A DNA stretch of 10,599 bases from Desulfobulbaceae bacterium (GCA_029865195.1 JAOUHH010000070.1:1-10599), one strand, 5' to 3'. Shown: positions 1-6,538, numbered from the stretch's first letter. Notes: generated from the letters alone by a model not told the origin. Translations and numbers: made by a program.

Positions 1-552
1 ATTTTCTTTGTTGCCAGGCAGTTGCAGGGAGCAGAATATCTCGCTTTCGGCGGCAAGCCCGGCAAAGGTGGAATCCTTTGCCGGCGCGTCGATGACGATC
101 CGGCAACCACTCTTGCTGATGTCGTTCAGTTTGCCGGGCATTTCTTGACTGTCCTTGAAAATGGTGACGGGTTGGAAACACGGAATACGGTCGTCCTGGC
201 GCAGGTTGAGCGTTTCAAAACATTCGGGGTGATCGATAAAGATGATGGGCCAAGGCTTGGTTATGATCGCGGCGACGGTTGAGCTGAAACCGAAGACCAG
301 ACTTCCCGAAATATAGCGAACGGTGATCCGATCGTTGACCGTTAGGCTTAATTTCCGCTGCTGTTCCGGGCGGTGGACAAGGAGGTATTCATTCTTTATC
401 AAACCGATGAAGGTGGTCTGAAATCGTGCCCCCTGTTCGATGGCGTGGATTACAACCTCGGCGCCGACGGGGATGGAGATATCCGCTCGGCAGATGCGTT
501 GTACCCGCGATATGTCGATTCTGGGAATCTTCTCGTCGTGTTTGACGTCCAT
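1..552 (-). CDS. YcgR-like PilZ protein, C-terminus cut by window edge
   Basis: Open frame running off the left edge; 184 residues are visible with no stop. Residues ~25-105 form a beta-rich N-terminal domain of the kind found in YcgR-type flagellar brake proteins (note TVNDRITVRYISG at 71-83 and VFGFSSTV at 86-93). A PilZ domain starts near residue 115: the c-di-GMP contact motifs RxxxR (R118, R122) and DxSxxG (D144, S146, G149) are both intact, so binding of cyclic-di-GMP is expected. There is no signal peptide or membrane segment, so it is cytosolic. The ATG at 552 is the only standard start codon in this frame downstream of an in-frame TAA, but it lacks a recognisable Shine-Dalgarno sequence. 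A good sigma70-type promoter lies about 60 bases upstream. Known YcgR proteins couple c-di-GMP to motility or surface behaviour; that role here is inference. Confidence 0.85.
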   Translation of the reverse strand, partial: MDVKHDEKIPRIDISRVQRICRADISIPVGAEVVIHAIEQGARFQTTFIGLIKNEYLLVHRPEQQRKLSLTVNDRITVRYISGSLVFGFSSTVAAIITKPWPIIFIDHPECFETLNLRQDDRIPCFQPVTIFKDSQEMPGKLNDISKSGCRIVIDAPAKDSTFAGLAAESEIFCSLQLPGNKEN

Positions 553-609
553 GGGGTTATATGGGCCCTGGGTGTTGTGTGCGCTGGTGACGAAGAAGCG
601 TGTTGACGT

Positions 610-638
610 ATTTTATAGAATACCTGCGGCCATGACAA
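610..638 (-). promoter_or_regulatory. sigma70-type promoter for the YcgR-like gene
   Basis: On the minus strand, TTGTCA (638-633, 5/6 match to the -35 consensus) is followed after exactly 17 bases by TAAAAT (615-610, 5/6 match to the -10 consensus). The predicted transcript start near 603 gives a leader of about 50 bases to the ATG at 552. The promoter sits in the 174-base gap after the stop of the upstream PilZ gene. Confidence 0.6.
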
Positions 639-726
639 GAACTGAATGCTCCAATGTTCTGTTATGGCCGATGTTTTTAAGGACGCCGGAGAGATAGTAG
701 TGCAGCGTTGTCGAGATGTGGCGGGA

Positions 727-1086
727 TCAGTTGGTGGGGCCGTCATCGCCGGTGTCGAATACCGCGACCCGGTTGACGGTGTGCAGGATGGCCTCTTTCA
801 GGTCGTCTGTGGCGTCAAGAAACTGGACCCCCATGCCCTGGTCCCTGCCGTTGTCTTTTCGGTTGATCCACATGACCATGGCTTTTACGGCAATATCATG
901 CAGGTCGCCGATGCTAAAGATGAGGGTCTGGGTCGTTCCGACCGGCGGCGGATTTGGGGTGGCGATGAACATGCCGTCCACGGAGATGTCCCTGCTGAGT
1001 GAGATGATATAGTCGTCGTCGTGGACAATGTTGACCTCAACCTGAGCCGGGATGCGCAGTGTGCGTCTTCTCTCTTGGGAGGTCAT
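727..1086 (-). CDS. single-domain PilZ protein
   Basis: A 119-residue protein consisting almost entirely of one PilZ domain. The binding motifs are clear: an arginine-rich start with RxxxR (R7, R11), then DxSxxG (D33, S35, G38), and the conserved late strand with GMGVQF near residue 85-89. The length and pattern match small stand-alone PilZ adaptors common in Deltaproteobacteria and Myxococcota. It should bind cyclic-di-GMP and pass the signal to an unknown partner. The start is set by AAGGAG (1097-1092) five bases before the ATG at 1086; an in-frame start at 1134 lacks such a site. It has its own promoter upstream. The next gene downstream on the same strand is a second, two-domain PilZ protein, so two c-di-GMP receivers sit side by side. 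Confidence 0.9.
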   Translation of the reverse strand: MTSQERRRTLRIPAQVEVNIVHDDDYIISLSRDISVDGMFIATPNPPPVGTTQTLIFSIGDLHDIAVKAMVMWINRKDNGRDQGMGVQFLDATDDLKEAILHTVNRVAVFDTGDDGPTN

Positions 1087-1167
1087 GGTGGCTCCTTGGT
1101 AACGGTGAGGGTCTGTTCGTTTGGGTGGTTGCAAAGTTGTACACGCAAACGTACCTATTGTTAAAAC

Positions 1168-1196
1168 ATGGTAGTAAACTCCATCTTCGATGTCAA
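1168..1196 (-). promoter_or_regulatory. sigma70-type promoter for the single-domain PilZ gene
   Basis: On the minus strand, a perfect TTGACA (1196-1191) is followed after 17 bases by TACCAT (1173-1168, 4/6 match). The predicted transcript start near 1161 leaves a 5' UTR of about 75 bases to the ATG at 1086. It lies in the 150-base gap after the stop of the receiver-kinase gene, so the PilZ gene can be expressed independently of that gene. Confidence 0.6.
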
Positions 1197-1236
1197 CGCG
1201 CGGAGAGGGCGCGCGGCATCTTTTTCCATCGGTCGG

Positions 1237-2346
1237 TCAGGCTGCCGACGGCAAGCGGACGATGACCGTTGTCTGGCCGGTAACCGTGGAATCCAGTGCG
1301 ATCGAGCCGTGAAGGGTCTTGGCGATCAGGGCGGCCGAATATGTGCCCAGACCGGTGCCGCTTTTTTTGCCGGCGGTGGTGTATTTGTCAAAGAAGCTGT
1401 CGCGGATCTCTGCCGGGACCTCGCCGTGGTTGTGGATGCTGATAGCGACCTCGCCGCTGCTGCCGAGGGTGGTCGTGACGGTTATCGGTTGCTCCGGCGG
1501 GGAGGCCTCCATGGCGTTTTTGAGTAAATTGGCAAACATGGAGTAGCACAACAGCTTCTCGCCCATGATCCGCGGCGGGGTGTGGTGTTCGTGGCGGTAG
1601 ACGATGCTGGCCCGGGAGGTGCCGGATCGCTCCGGGTCGGCTGTTTCGTCGATGATCGTACCCAGGATATCGTCGATTGCAAGGGGCATGGGCTGCAGTT
1701 GATAGCTTCCGACCTCCATCTTGTAGAGATCCAGGGAGAGATTGATCATGTCGAGCATCCGGTAGCCGGATATCTCGATCATCCGGAGCAGTTCCTTCTG
1801 TTTTTCGGTGATGTTTTCCTGGCGGAGCAGCAGGGAGGGGATGCCGATGATGCCGTTGAGGGGTGACTTGAGGTCATGGCGGGTGATGCGTTCGATGTCC
1901 TCGCGTAATCTCGCCGCCTCGGTCAGCTCTTGATTCTGTTCTTGCAGCTGCCTCCTGGCGCGAAAGAGGGCCAGGTGGTTTTTTAACCGTGCTCTGACGA
2001 TGGGCGGGCTGACCGGTTTGCGGATGAAATCGACCGCGCCGAGTTCCAGCCCGTGCGTCTCATCCATCTCTTCGCCCATGGCGCTGACGAAGATGACCGG
2101 AATGTCGCGGCTCGCTTCGTCCTCCTTGAGTTTCTGGCATACCTCGTAGCCGCTCATCCCCGGCATCATGATGTCGAGAAGGATCAGTTCCGGCGCCGGG
2201 GGCCGCTGTGCCATCTGTAAAGCCTTTTCGCCGGAGGTGGCGGCGATGATCGCATAGTCATCCTTCAGGATCTCCATCAGCACATGGATGTTCTCGGCGA
2301 TGTCGTCGACGACCAGGATTTTGGGGCGGGGATTGGTTTGCGGCAT
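1237..2346 (-). CDS. cytosolic response regulator-histidine kinase (REC-HisKA-HATPase)
   Basis: A 369-residue two-component protein with the receiver first. The REC domain (residues ~8-122) has acidic residues D14/D15, the phospho-acceptor D58 in LLDIMMPG, and the conserved K110-P111. A coiled linker (~126-150) leads to a HisKA domain with H157 in RHDLKSP, then HATPase_c (~225-367) with N-box residues N273 and N277, and a GTGLGTYSA G2 box (330-338). At the G1 box (IHNHG, 304-308) the usual adenine-binding Asp is Asn (N306). No signal peptide or membrane helix is present, so it likely senses through a partner or its own receiver. AGGAA lies 6 bases before the ATG. With two PilZ genes next downstream, a link to c-di-GMP-controlled behaviour is plausible but not shown. 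Confidence 0.92.
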   Translation of the reverse strand: MPQTNPRPKILVVDDIAENIHVLMEILKDDYAIIAATSGEKALQMAQRPPAPELILLDIMMPGMSGYEVCQKLKEDEASRDIPVIFVSAMGEEMDETHGLELGAVDFIRKPVSPPIVRARLKNHLALFRARRQLQEQNQELTEAARLREDIERITRHDLKSPLNGIIGIPSLLLRQENITEKQKELLRMIEISGYRMLDMINLSLDLYKMEVGSYQLQPMPLAIDDILGTIIDETADPERSGTSRASIVYRHEHHTPPRIMGEKLLCYSMFANLLKNAMEASPPEQPITVTTTLGSSGEVAISIHNHGEVPAEIRDSFFDKYTTAGKKSGTGLGTYSAALIAKTLHGSIALDSTVTGQTTVIVRLPSAA

Positions 2347-2503
2347 GTCTGGTTCCTGTCTGTTGCATGGCGGCGGCGCGGTTATCCCGATAGTGAAGCG
2401 CGCGGCCAGTGCGGTGATCCATGGGTGGAGAAGGTGTTGCCTGCAAAGAATTTAGCAAAAGTTTTTGCCCGTGGCAAATATCGATGTGTTCCGTTTTTTA
2501 CGG

Positions 2504-3160
2504 TTACACGCCGCGTTTCTGTCCGGGCCAGAGGATGGTGTGGAGCTGGAGTTGCAGGCGGCAGGGCAACCGGTCCTGCATCAGCCATTGGGCGAGTTCG
2601 GCGGGGGCCAGGGAGCCGATCACCGGCGAGCAGGAAAGATGGGCGATTTCGGCAAGACCGTGGGCATGGATCATTTCCCGGGCCCAGTCATAGTCTTGTC
2701 GGGAGGAAAGGACAAATTTGATCTCGTCTTCGGGGCGGAGAAGGGCGAGGTTGGCCGGCAACATCTGCTGGTGCATGTTGCTGCCGGGGCACTTGAGGTC
2801 CATGATCCGGATCACGGCCGCCGGCACCCGGCTGATGTCCACGCTGCCGTTGGTTTCGAGCAGAACCGTTCGGTGGTCGGCGAGCAAGGCGTCGAAGAGG
2901 GGGTAGACGCCTTCCTGCAGGAGCGGTTCGCCGCCGGTAACCTCCACCATCGCCCCGGGTGTTTTTTGCACTTCCTGCATCACCGCCGCCACAGTCATCT
3001 CGCGGCCGGGTTCATCATAGGTGTACCGGGCGTCGCAGTAAGAGCAGCGCAGATTGCAGCCGTGGAGGCGGATAAAAAGGCAGGGGTATCCGGCATGGCG
3101 GGATTCCCCCTGGATGGAATAAAAGATTTCGGAGACGTTGAGCGTTGCCTCAGTCCGCAC
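2504..3160 (-). CDS. queE: 7-carboxy-7-deazaguanine synthase, radical SAM
   Basis: Radical SAM enzyme that converts 6-carboxy-5,6,7,8-tetrahydropterin to 7-carboxy-7-deazaguanine, the step after QueD in the preQ0/queuosine pathway. Numbered from the chosen start, the [4Fe-4S] cluster motif CxxxCxxC is at C35, C39 and C42, followed by a Tyr-rich segment typical of QueE. The SAM-binding TGGEPLL is at about 75-81. The N-terminal SEIFYSIQGES is the family hallmark. The chosen start is GTG at 3160, giving 218 residues and beginning about 9 residues before that hallmark; an in-frame GTG at 3202 would lie deep inside queD and adds unlikely residues. The start overlaps the end of queD by 11 bases, implying translational coupling. 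No queC or queF is in view. Confidence 0.93.
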   Translation of the reverse strand: MRTEATLNVSEIFYSIQGESRHAGYPCLFIRLHGCNLRCSYCDARYTYDEPGREMTVAAVMQEVQKTPGAMVEVTGGEPLLQEGVYPLFDALLADHRTVLLETNGSVDISRVPAAVIRIMDLKCPGSNMHQQMLPANLALLRPEDEIKFVLSSRQDYDWAREMIHAHGLAEIAHLSCSPVIGSLAPAELAQWLMQDRLPCRLQLQLHTILWPGQKRGV

Positions 3161-3521
3161 GGTAAGTAACCCCGCAGTTGTCCGTCTCGTGGACGGTGAC
3201 ACTGTACGGGCGGTAACGATCGGTGGTGAGCAGTTTCTGCAGCGATTCGAAGATATGAACGGCGATGTTTTCCGAGGATGGGTTTTTATTCAGGAAGGCG
3301 GGGTGCTCGTTGAGGTCCCGATGATCGAGGTCGTCCACGATCTCCTTGAGGGCGTTTTTGACGGTGCGAAAATCGATGGCCATGCCGAGTTCGTCGAGCT
3401 TGGTGGCGCGGACGGTCACTTCGATCTTCCAGTTGTGGCCGTGGGGTTTTTCGCAGTTGCCGGGATAGTTCCGCAGGTGATGGCCGGATGAAAAATGGGT
3501 GCGGGTGGAGACGTCAAACAT
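3150..3521 (-). CDS. queD: 6-carboxy-5,6,7,8-tetrahydropterin synthase
   Basis: A 123-residue member of the PTPS/QueD family, which makes 6-carboxytetrahydropterin from dihydroneopterin triphosphate, the second step towards queuosine. Zinc ligands are seen as H14 (in FSSGHHL) and H27/H29 (HGH); the catalytic cysteine is C23 in GNCEKPHGH, the Asp-His pair is D66-H67 in LDHRDLN, and the pterin-anchoring glutamate is probably E112 in VHETDN. Length and motif spacing are normal for QueD. The strong GAGGAAG ribosome site sits about 6 bases before the ATG. It is first of a two-gene unit with queE and is transcribed away from the DUF1015 gene; I could not identify a convincing minus-strand promoter. 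Confidence 0.93.
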   Translation of the reverse strand: MFDVSTRTHFSSGHHLRNYPGNCEKPHGHNWKIEVTVRATKLDELGMAIDFRTVKNALKEIVDDLDHRDLNEHPAFLNKNPSSENIAVHIFESLQKLLTTDRYRPYSVTVHETDNCGVTYRAD

Positions 3522-3585
3522 TGCTGCTTCCTCTCTGGCGGTTGTTCGTTTTTTCTGTCAGTTTCTGGTTCTTTGCAAAGGAAAC

Positions 3586-3614
3586 TTGAAAAACGACGGT
3601 TTTTTGAATATGAA
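3586..3614 (+). promoter_or_regulatory. candidate promoter for the DUF1015-trmN6 unit
   Basis: TTGAAA (3586-3591, 5/6) and TATGAA (3609-3614, 4/6) are separated by 17 bases on the plus strand. Transcription would start near 3621, giving a leader of about 130 bases before the ATG at 3752. No other plus-strand gene lies upstream in the window, so a promoter is needed in this gap. Confidence 0.45.
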
Positions 3615-3619
3615 TGTGT

Positions 3620-3655
3620 TTTTACCCCATGTCGGGGTGGTTGAACAGGGTAAAA
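3620..3655. repeat. nested inverted repeat, operator-like
   Basis: Outer arms TTTTACCC (3620-3627) and GGGTAAAA (3648-3655) are perfect inverted copies. Inside, ACCCC (3624-3628) and GGGGT (3634-3638) form a second pair that competes with the outer one. The element lies exactly where transcription from the candidate plus-strand promoter would begin and in the divergent gap with queD, a position suited to a regulator site or an RNA switch. No known regulator's consensus is recognised. Confidence 0.35.
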
Positions 3656-3668
3656 TATAAATCGATTG

Positions 3669-3695
3669 CGGGCGCATCGGCCCGGATTTTTTTTT
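3669..3695 (+). terminator. terminator-like hairpin in the DUF1015 gene leader
   Basis: CGGGC (3669-3673) pairs with GCCCG (3680-3684) around a 6-base loop, followed two bases later by nine consecutive T (3687-3695): the form of a Rho-independent terminator on the plus strand. It lies between the candidate promoter and the start codon at 3752, with no plus-strand gene ahead of it, so it either attenuates this unit or blocks antisense read-through. Confidence 0.5.
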
Positions 3696-3698
3696 AAT

Positions 3699-3726
3699 CG
3701 GCCGCCATTGGCAATGCCAGCGGCCG
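3699..3726 (+). other. strong hairpin just upstream of the DUF1015 ribosome site
   Basis: CGGCCGC (3699-3705) and GCGGCCG (3720-3726) form a perfect 7-bp stem, with an inner TGG/CCA pairing in the loop. It immediately follows the terminator-like T-run and ends about 10 bases before the ribosome binding site GGGAGAG (3736-3742). No T-run follows it. It may be the second part of a leader-RNA switch, or simply shield the ribosome site region; function is inferred. Confidence 0.45.
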
Positions 3727-3751
3727 GATCATATTGGGAGAGATGACAGAT

Positions 3752-5113
3752 ATGGCTCTGATCGCGCCGTTTCGCGGCTTGCGTTACAACCCGGAGAAGA
3801 TCGGCCGGATGGAAGATGTGGTGACTCCGCCGTACGATGTCATCGATGCAAAGGCGCAGGCCGCACTGCTCGCCAAGAATCCCTACAACATGATCCAGCT
3901 TGATCTGAGCAAGAACGTCAAGCCCGAGGATGTCTCCGAGGAGCGCTATCTGCAATCCAAGCGTCTTCTGGAAAAATGGCAGGCCGAAGGGGTTCTGCTG
4001 CGTGACGATACCCCGGCGATCTATATCTATCATACTGAATATCAGCACCCTTCCGGGCGTCGGTTTACCCGTAAGGGGTTGGTGGCGCTGGTCGGGTTGG
4101 CGGAGTTCTCCGAGGGGATCGTCAAGCCCCACGAAAAGACCTTTGCCGGGGTGGTGACCGACCGGGTGCGACTGCTCGATACCTGCCAGACCCAGTTCAG
4201 CCAGATCTTTTCGCTCTACCCCGATCCGCACAACGAGGTGATGGCAGCCTTGGAGGCGGCTTGCCCGGCGGAACCGCTCTGCAGCGCCATCGACGGCGAT
4301 GGGGGGCGGCACGTGGTTTGGGCGGTGACCGATCCCGCGACCCTGCGGCGGGTGCAGAAGATCTTTACCGATAAATCGCTCTATATCGCCGACGGCCATC
4401 ATCGATATACCACCGCTCTGCAGCTTCGCAAGCTGATGCGGGAGCGGCACGGGGCGGTTGCGCCGGAGAGCCCCTACAATCACGTAATGATGTATCTCTG
4501 CGGCATGGAAGACCCTGGTCTGTCGGTGTTGCCCACCCATCGGCTGGCCTTGGTGCCTGCGGTGTTGTCCGCCGACCAGCTGGCCGAGAAGCTGCGGGGC
4601 AATTTTCAGCTCGATGAGATCTCCGGCGGAACCCGTGAGGTTTTGGTCGGCGAGGTGCTTGCCCGCATGAACGAGGAGGGCGGCAAGGGGACCCTGTTCG
4701 GTTTTTATCATCCCGGCGAGGATCGCTGCTTCATGTTGACCCTGAAAAAATCGGAGCTGCCGCAGGGGTTTGTCGCGGCCTATCCCGACGCCTTGCGCGA
4801 TCTGGATGTCGTCGTTCTTTCCGATTTGCTGCTCGAGCGTATTCTCGGCCTTGATCACCATCGCTGCGAAGAGGAGGGGCTGATCGATTATTTCAGTGAT
4901 CCCGATGAGGGGCTTGATGTGGCGGTCAAGATGGTCGCCGAGCGCCCGACGATGACCCCGGCCCTCTTTCTGATGAACCCGACCCTGGTTTCCCAGGTGA
5001 AGGCGGTGGCGGACAGTGATCTTGTGATGCCGCATAAATCCACGTTTTTCTATCCAAAAATCCTCACCGGCCTGCTGATGAACAAGATGCTTGCCGATGA
5101 GCGTGTGGGGTGA
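3752..5113 (+). CDS. DUF1015 family protein
   Basis: A 453-residue cytosolic protein recognised by the hallmarks of the DUF1015 family: IAPFRGLRYN at the N-terminus, VVTPPYDVI (23-31), VKPHEKT (125-130), IADGHHRYTTA (212-222) and LPTHR (260-264). No signal peptide or helices are seen. The biochemical function of the family is not established to my knowledge. The DGHHR motif resembles the GxHR-type nucleotide site of the ParB/sulfiredoxin fold, to which serine kinase SerK belongs, so a small-molecule kinase-like activity is a guess. The start at 3752 is preferred because GGGAGAG (3736-3742) is 9 bases away and family members begin in this way; in-frame TTG 3734 and ATG 3743 are too close to it. 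A tRNA methyltransferase gene follows after 6 bases, so they are probably cotranscribed. Confidence 0.9.
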   Translation: MALIAPFRGLRYNPEKIGRMEDVVTPPYDVIDAKAQAALLAKNPYNMIQLDLSKNVKPEDVSEERYLQSKRLLEKWQAEGVLLRDDTPAIYIYHTEYQHPSGRRFTRKGLVALVGLAEFSEGIVKPHEKTFAGVVTDRVRLLDTCQTQFSQIFSLYPDPHNEVMAALEAACPAEPLCSAIDGDGGRHVVWAVTDPATLRRVQKIFTDKSLYIADGHHRYTTALQLRKLMRERHGAVAPESPYNHVMMYLCGMEDPGLSVLPTHRLALVPAVLSADQLAEKLRGNFQLDEISGGTREVLVGEVLARMNEEGGKGTLFGFYHPGEDRCFMLTLKKSELPQGFVAAYPDALRDLDVVVLSDLLLERILGLDHHRCEEEGLIDYFSDPDEGLDVAVKMVAERPTMTPALFLMNPTLVSQVKAVADSDLVMPHKSTFFYPKILTGLLMNKMLADERVG

Positions 5114-5119
5114 TTCCCT

Positions 5120-5893
5120 GTGTGCCGGATGGGGCTCACTGATACCGGGTCAGGTGGCGACGCCGGCATCAGTGAGGAGTATCTCTTCGACGGGCGCCTC
5201 GTCTGCCGGCAACACCGCAACGGCTATCGTTTTTCTGTTGACGCCGTCCTTCTGGCCCATTTTGTCACGATCCGCGAACAGGACCGTATCGTCGACCTGG
5301 GTGGCGGTTGCGGCATTGTCTCCCTCGCCATCGCCTACCGGCACCCTACCGTGACGCTTGCCGCCGTCGAGATTCAGCCGCAGTTGGTCGATCTCTGCTG
5401 TGATAACGTCATGCGGAACGGTCTTGCGGAGCGCATTGAGGTGCGTGCCGCCGATTATCGTCTGGTGCAAGGGGCCATCGAACGGAACGGTTTTGACGTC
5501 GTGGTTGCCAACCCGCCCTTTCGTGCGACCGGCGCCGGGCGTCGCATTGCCGTCAACGAGCGGACAATCGCCCGGCAGGAGTTGCAGGGCGGTCTCGTTG
5601 ATGCCGCTCGGGCCGCTTGTTGGGCCCTGCGGGAACGCGGGCGGGCCGCCTTTGTCTACCCGGCCGAGCGGACCGCCACCTTGTTGAGCGTGTTGCGGGA
5701 ACACCGGTTGGAGCCAAAGCGGCTGCGGGTTGTGTACGGGTATCCTGGTGGCCGCGCGAAGTTGGTTCTTGCCGAGGCGGTCAAATTTGGCGGCGAGGGC
5801 ATGGAGATTTTGCCCCCCTGTTGTATCCAAGTGGAGCAGGGGGGGGAGTATAGCGAGGAGCTGCGCGGCATCTACGGGCCAACAGACCGATGA
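5120..5893 (+). CDS. trmN6: tRNA1(Val) (adenine37-N6)-methyltransferase
   Basis: A 257-residue class I SAM-dependent methyltransferase of the TrmN6 (YfiC) type, expected to methylate N6 of A37 in tRNA1(Val). The family signature G-x-RFSVDAVLLAHF is at 35-48, the SAM-binding motif DLGGGCG at 59-65, and the catalytic NPPF motif of adenine-N6 methylases at 131-134 (VVANPPF). Length is close to that of the E. coli enzyme. The start is taken as GTG 5120, with GGGGTGA (5107-5113, overlapping the end of the previous gene) 6 bases ahead; ATG 5129 is possible but has no comparable ribosome site. No clear terminator follows. A related m2G or HemK-type substrate cannot be excluded, but the N-terminal signature favours TrmN6. 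Confidence 0.88.
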   Translation: MCRMGLTDTGSGGDAGISEEYLFDGRLVCRQHRNGYRFSVDAVLLAHFVTIREQDRIVDLGGGCGIVSLAIAYRHPTVTLAAVEIQPQLVDLCCDNVMRNGLAERIEVRAADYRLVQGAIERNGFDVVVANPPFRATGAGRRIAVNERTIARQELQGGLVDAARAACWALRERGRAAFVYPAERTATLLSVLREHRLEPKRLRVVYGYPGGRAKLVLAEAVKFGGEGMEILPPCCIQVEQGGEYSEELRGIYGPTDR

Positions 5894-6028
5894 CCGCCTG
5901 GTCTTGATCAGTGCGTCTTGGGGCGGCGGGTGCGTCGTGAAGGAGTCGAAGGCGGTTGGTCGGCTGTAGTCTAGGTGAGTGTTGACTACCCGCAATCTTT
6001 GCAATTGCAGTTGTGATGATTGTGTGAA

Positions 6029-6091
6029 ATGAAAGTATTTAAGATCGAGATTAATTACGAAAACTCAAATGTTTACACTGACGATGTGTAG
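6029..6091 (+). CDS. possible 20-residue micro-ORF
   Basis: ATG at 6029 to TAG at 6091 encodes 20 residues beginning MKVFKIEINYENSN. Composition is protein-like (alternating charged and hydrophobic residues) and markedly more AT-rich than the flanking genes, which could mean a gene remnant or chance. There is no clear ribosome binding site and no in-frame continuation. The inverted repeat TACAC/GTGTA lies within its 3' end. I do not recognise a family. Confidence 0.15.
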   Translation: MKVFKIEINYENSNVYTDDV

Positions 6092-6121
6092 CGTAACGTG
6101 CTGTCTTTGTGGAATTTTTTC

Positions 6122-6161
6122 TTGACAGTGGTGGGTATTTTTGGTTGATATAACCTTATAT
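6122..6161 (+). promoter_or_regulatory. candidate promoter region for the 69-aa gene
   Basis: A perfect -35 hexamer TTGACA (6122-6127) precedes AT-rich DNA with several imperfect -10 choices: TGATAT at 18-base spacing (6146-6151, 3/6), or TATAAC at 21 (6149-6154, 5/6 but too far). The inverted repeat ATATAA-cc-TTATAT (6148-6161) overlaps the -10 area and may be an operator. The exact promoter cannot be fixed by eye. Confidence 0.4.
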
Positions 6162-6227
6162 AGAACAACGAAACCTGCAGATGGTTACTGTGGGACAACA
6201 TCGATTCAACTATAGGGGGACAAACCA

Positions 6228-6437
6228 ATGGACAATGCAAACTTGATGGCCAAAAGTCGCACCCAGGTTAAGGATTCAGCCGGTGCCGCAAGTTCCGTTA
6301 TCGCCGGCCAGGCGGTCGGTACGGTTGGCATCGTCTCAGGCCTGATCGGGATCTGGGCCGTGTCATGCATGGTCAGCGCCCTTGTTTCCGGCGGGCCGCT
6401 TGCGATCATCACCGGGTGGTTTTCCTCTGTAATGTAA
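6228..6437 (+). CDS. small hydrophobic membrane protein, unidentified
   Basis: A 69-residue protein that I do not recognise. Residues 1-23 are polar (MDNANLMAKSRTQVKD...), and residues ~24-53 form a long hydrophobic stretch with spaced glycines (G27, G31, G34, G38, G41) like a glycine zipper, containing C47. GGP (55-57) breaks the helix, followed by a short hydrophobic end. One long or two short membrane segments are likely, with no cleavable signal obvious. The gene looks real and well expressed: AGGGGGA (6213-6219) lies 8 bases ahead of the ATG, and a perfect terminator closes the unit about 100 bases after the stop. It stands alone between trmN6 and ftsH. Possible roles include a subunit or regulator of a membrane complex, or a partner of the nearby FtsH; none is shown. 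Confidence 0.75.
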   Translation: MDNANLMAKSRTQVKDSAGAASSVIAGQAVGTVGIVSGLIGIWAVSCMVSALVSGGPLAIITGWFSSVM

Positions 6438-6444
6438 GCAACGA

Positions 6445-6516
6445 CACCGGCGGTGCTTGCCGGTGAACTGCTCCATGAAGGCTGAAAAGCCGATTGCGAA
6501 GCGTTGATCACAACGC
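6445..6516 (+). other. structured 3' untranslated region with two hairpins
   Basis: Between the stop of the 69-aa gene and its terminator are two further stems: CACCGGC/GCCGGTG (6445-6451 and 6459-6465, 7 bp, 7-base loop) and GCGTTG/CAACGC (6501-6506 and 6511-6516, 4-base loop). Neither has a T-run. Together with the terminator they make a compact three-hairpin RNA of about 130 bases, which could be a stabilising 3' end or a 3'-derived small RNA. Confidence 0.4.
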
Positions 6517-6538
6517 GCATTGGGGCGGGGTAAAATGT

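Larger units (their letters stand above)
5894..6227. other. 334-base intergenic region, AT-rich in its second half
   Basis: No convincing gene. GC falls sharply after about 6010. It contains the self-complementary TGCAATTGCA (6000-6009), an inverted repeat TACAC/GTGTA (6074-6078 and 6086-6090, 7-base spacer), a possible 20-codon reading frame (6029-6091), and TTGACA (6122-6127) with AT-rich DNA after it, probably the promoter of the 69-residue gene. No terminator for the preceding unit was found. Confidence 0.6.

Noticed and set aside
1197..1219. CG-rich inverted repeat after the receiver-kinase gene
   Set aside because: Arms are CGCGCG, which pair in any register, and no T-run follows on the minus strand where a terminator would be needed.
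2464..2478. Hairpin TTTGCC/GGCAAA after queE as a terminator
   Set aside because: Three-base loop and no adjoining T-run on either strand; too weak to call.
2465..3169. 234-codon plus-strand open frame opposite queE
   Set aside because: queE on the minus strand has the full radical SAM signature; this frame is its shadow.
3416..5035. Long minus-strand open frame of 539 codons opposite the DUF1015 gene
   Set aside because: His/Gln/Gly-rich product without recognisable domains; it is the mirror of a clear DUF1015 gene and runs into queD.
5150..6004. 284-codon minus-strand open frame opposite trmN6
   Set aside because: Low-complexity product and no family features; trmN6 motifs on the plus strand explain the region.
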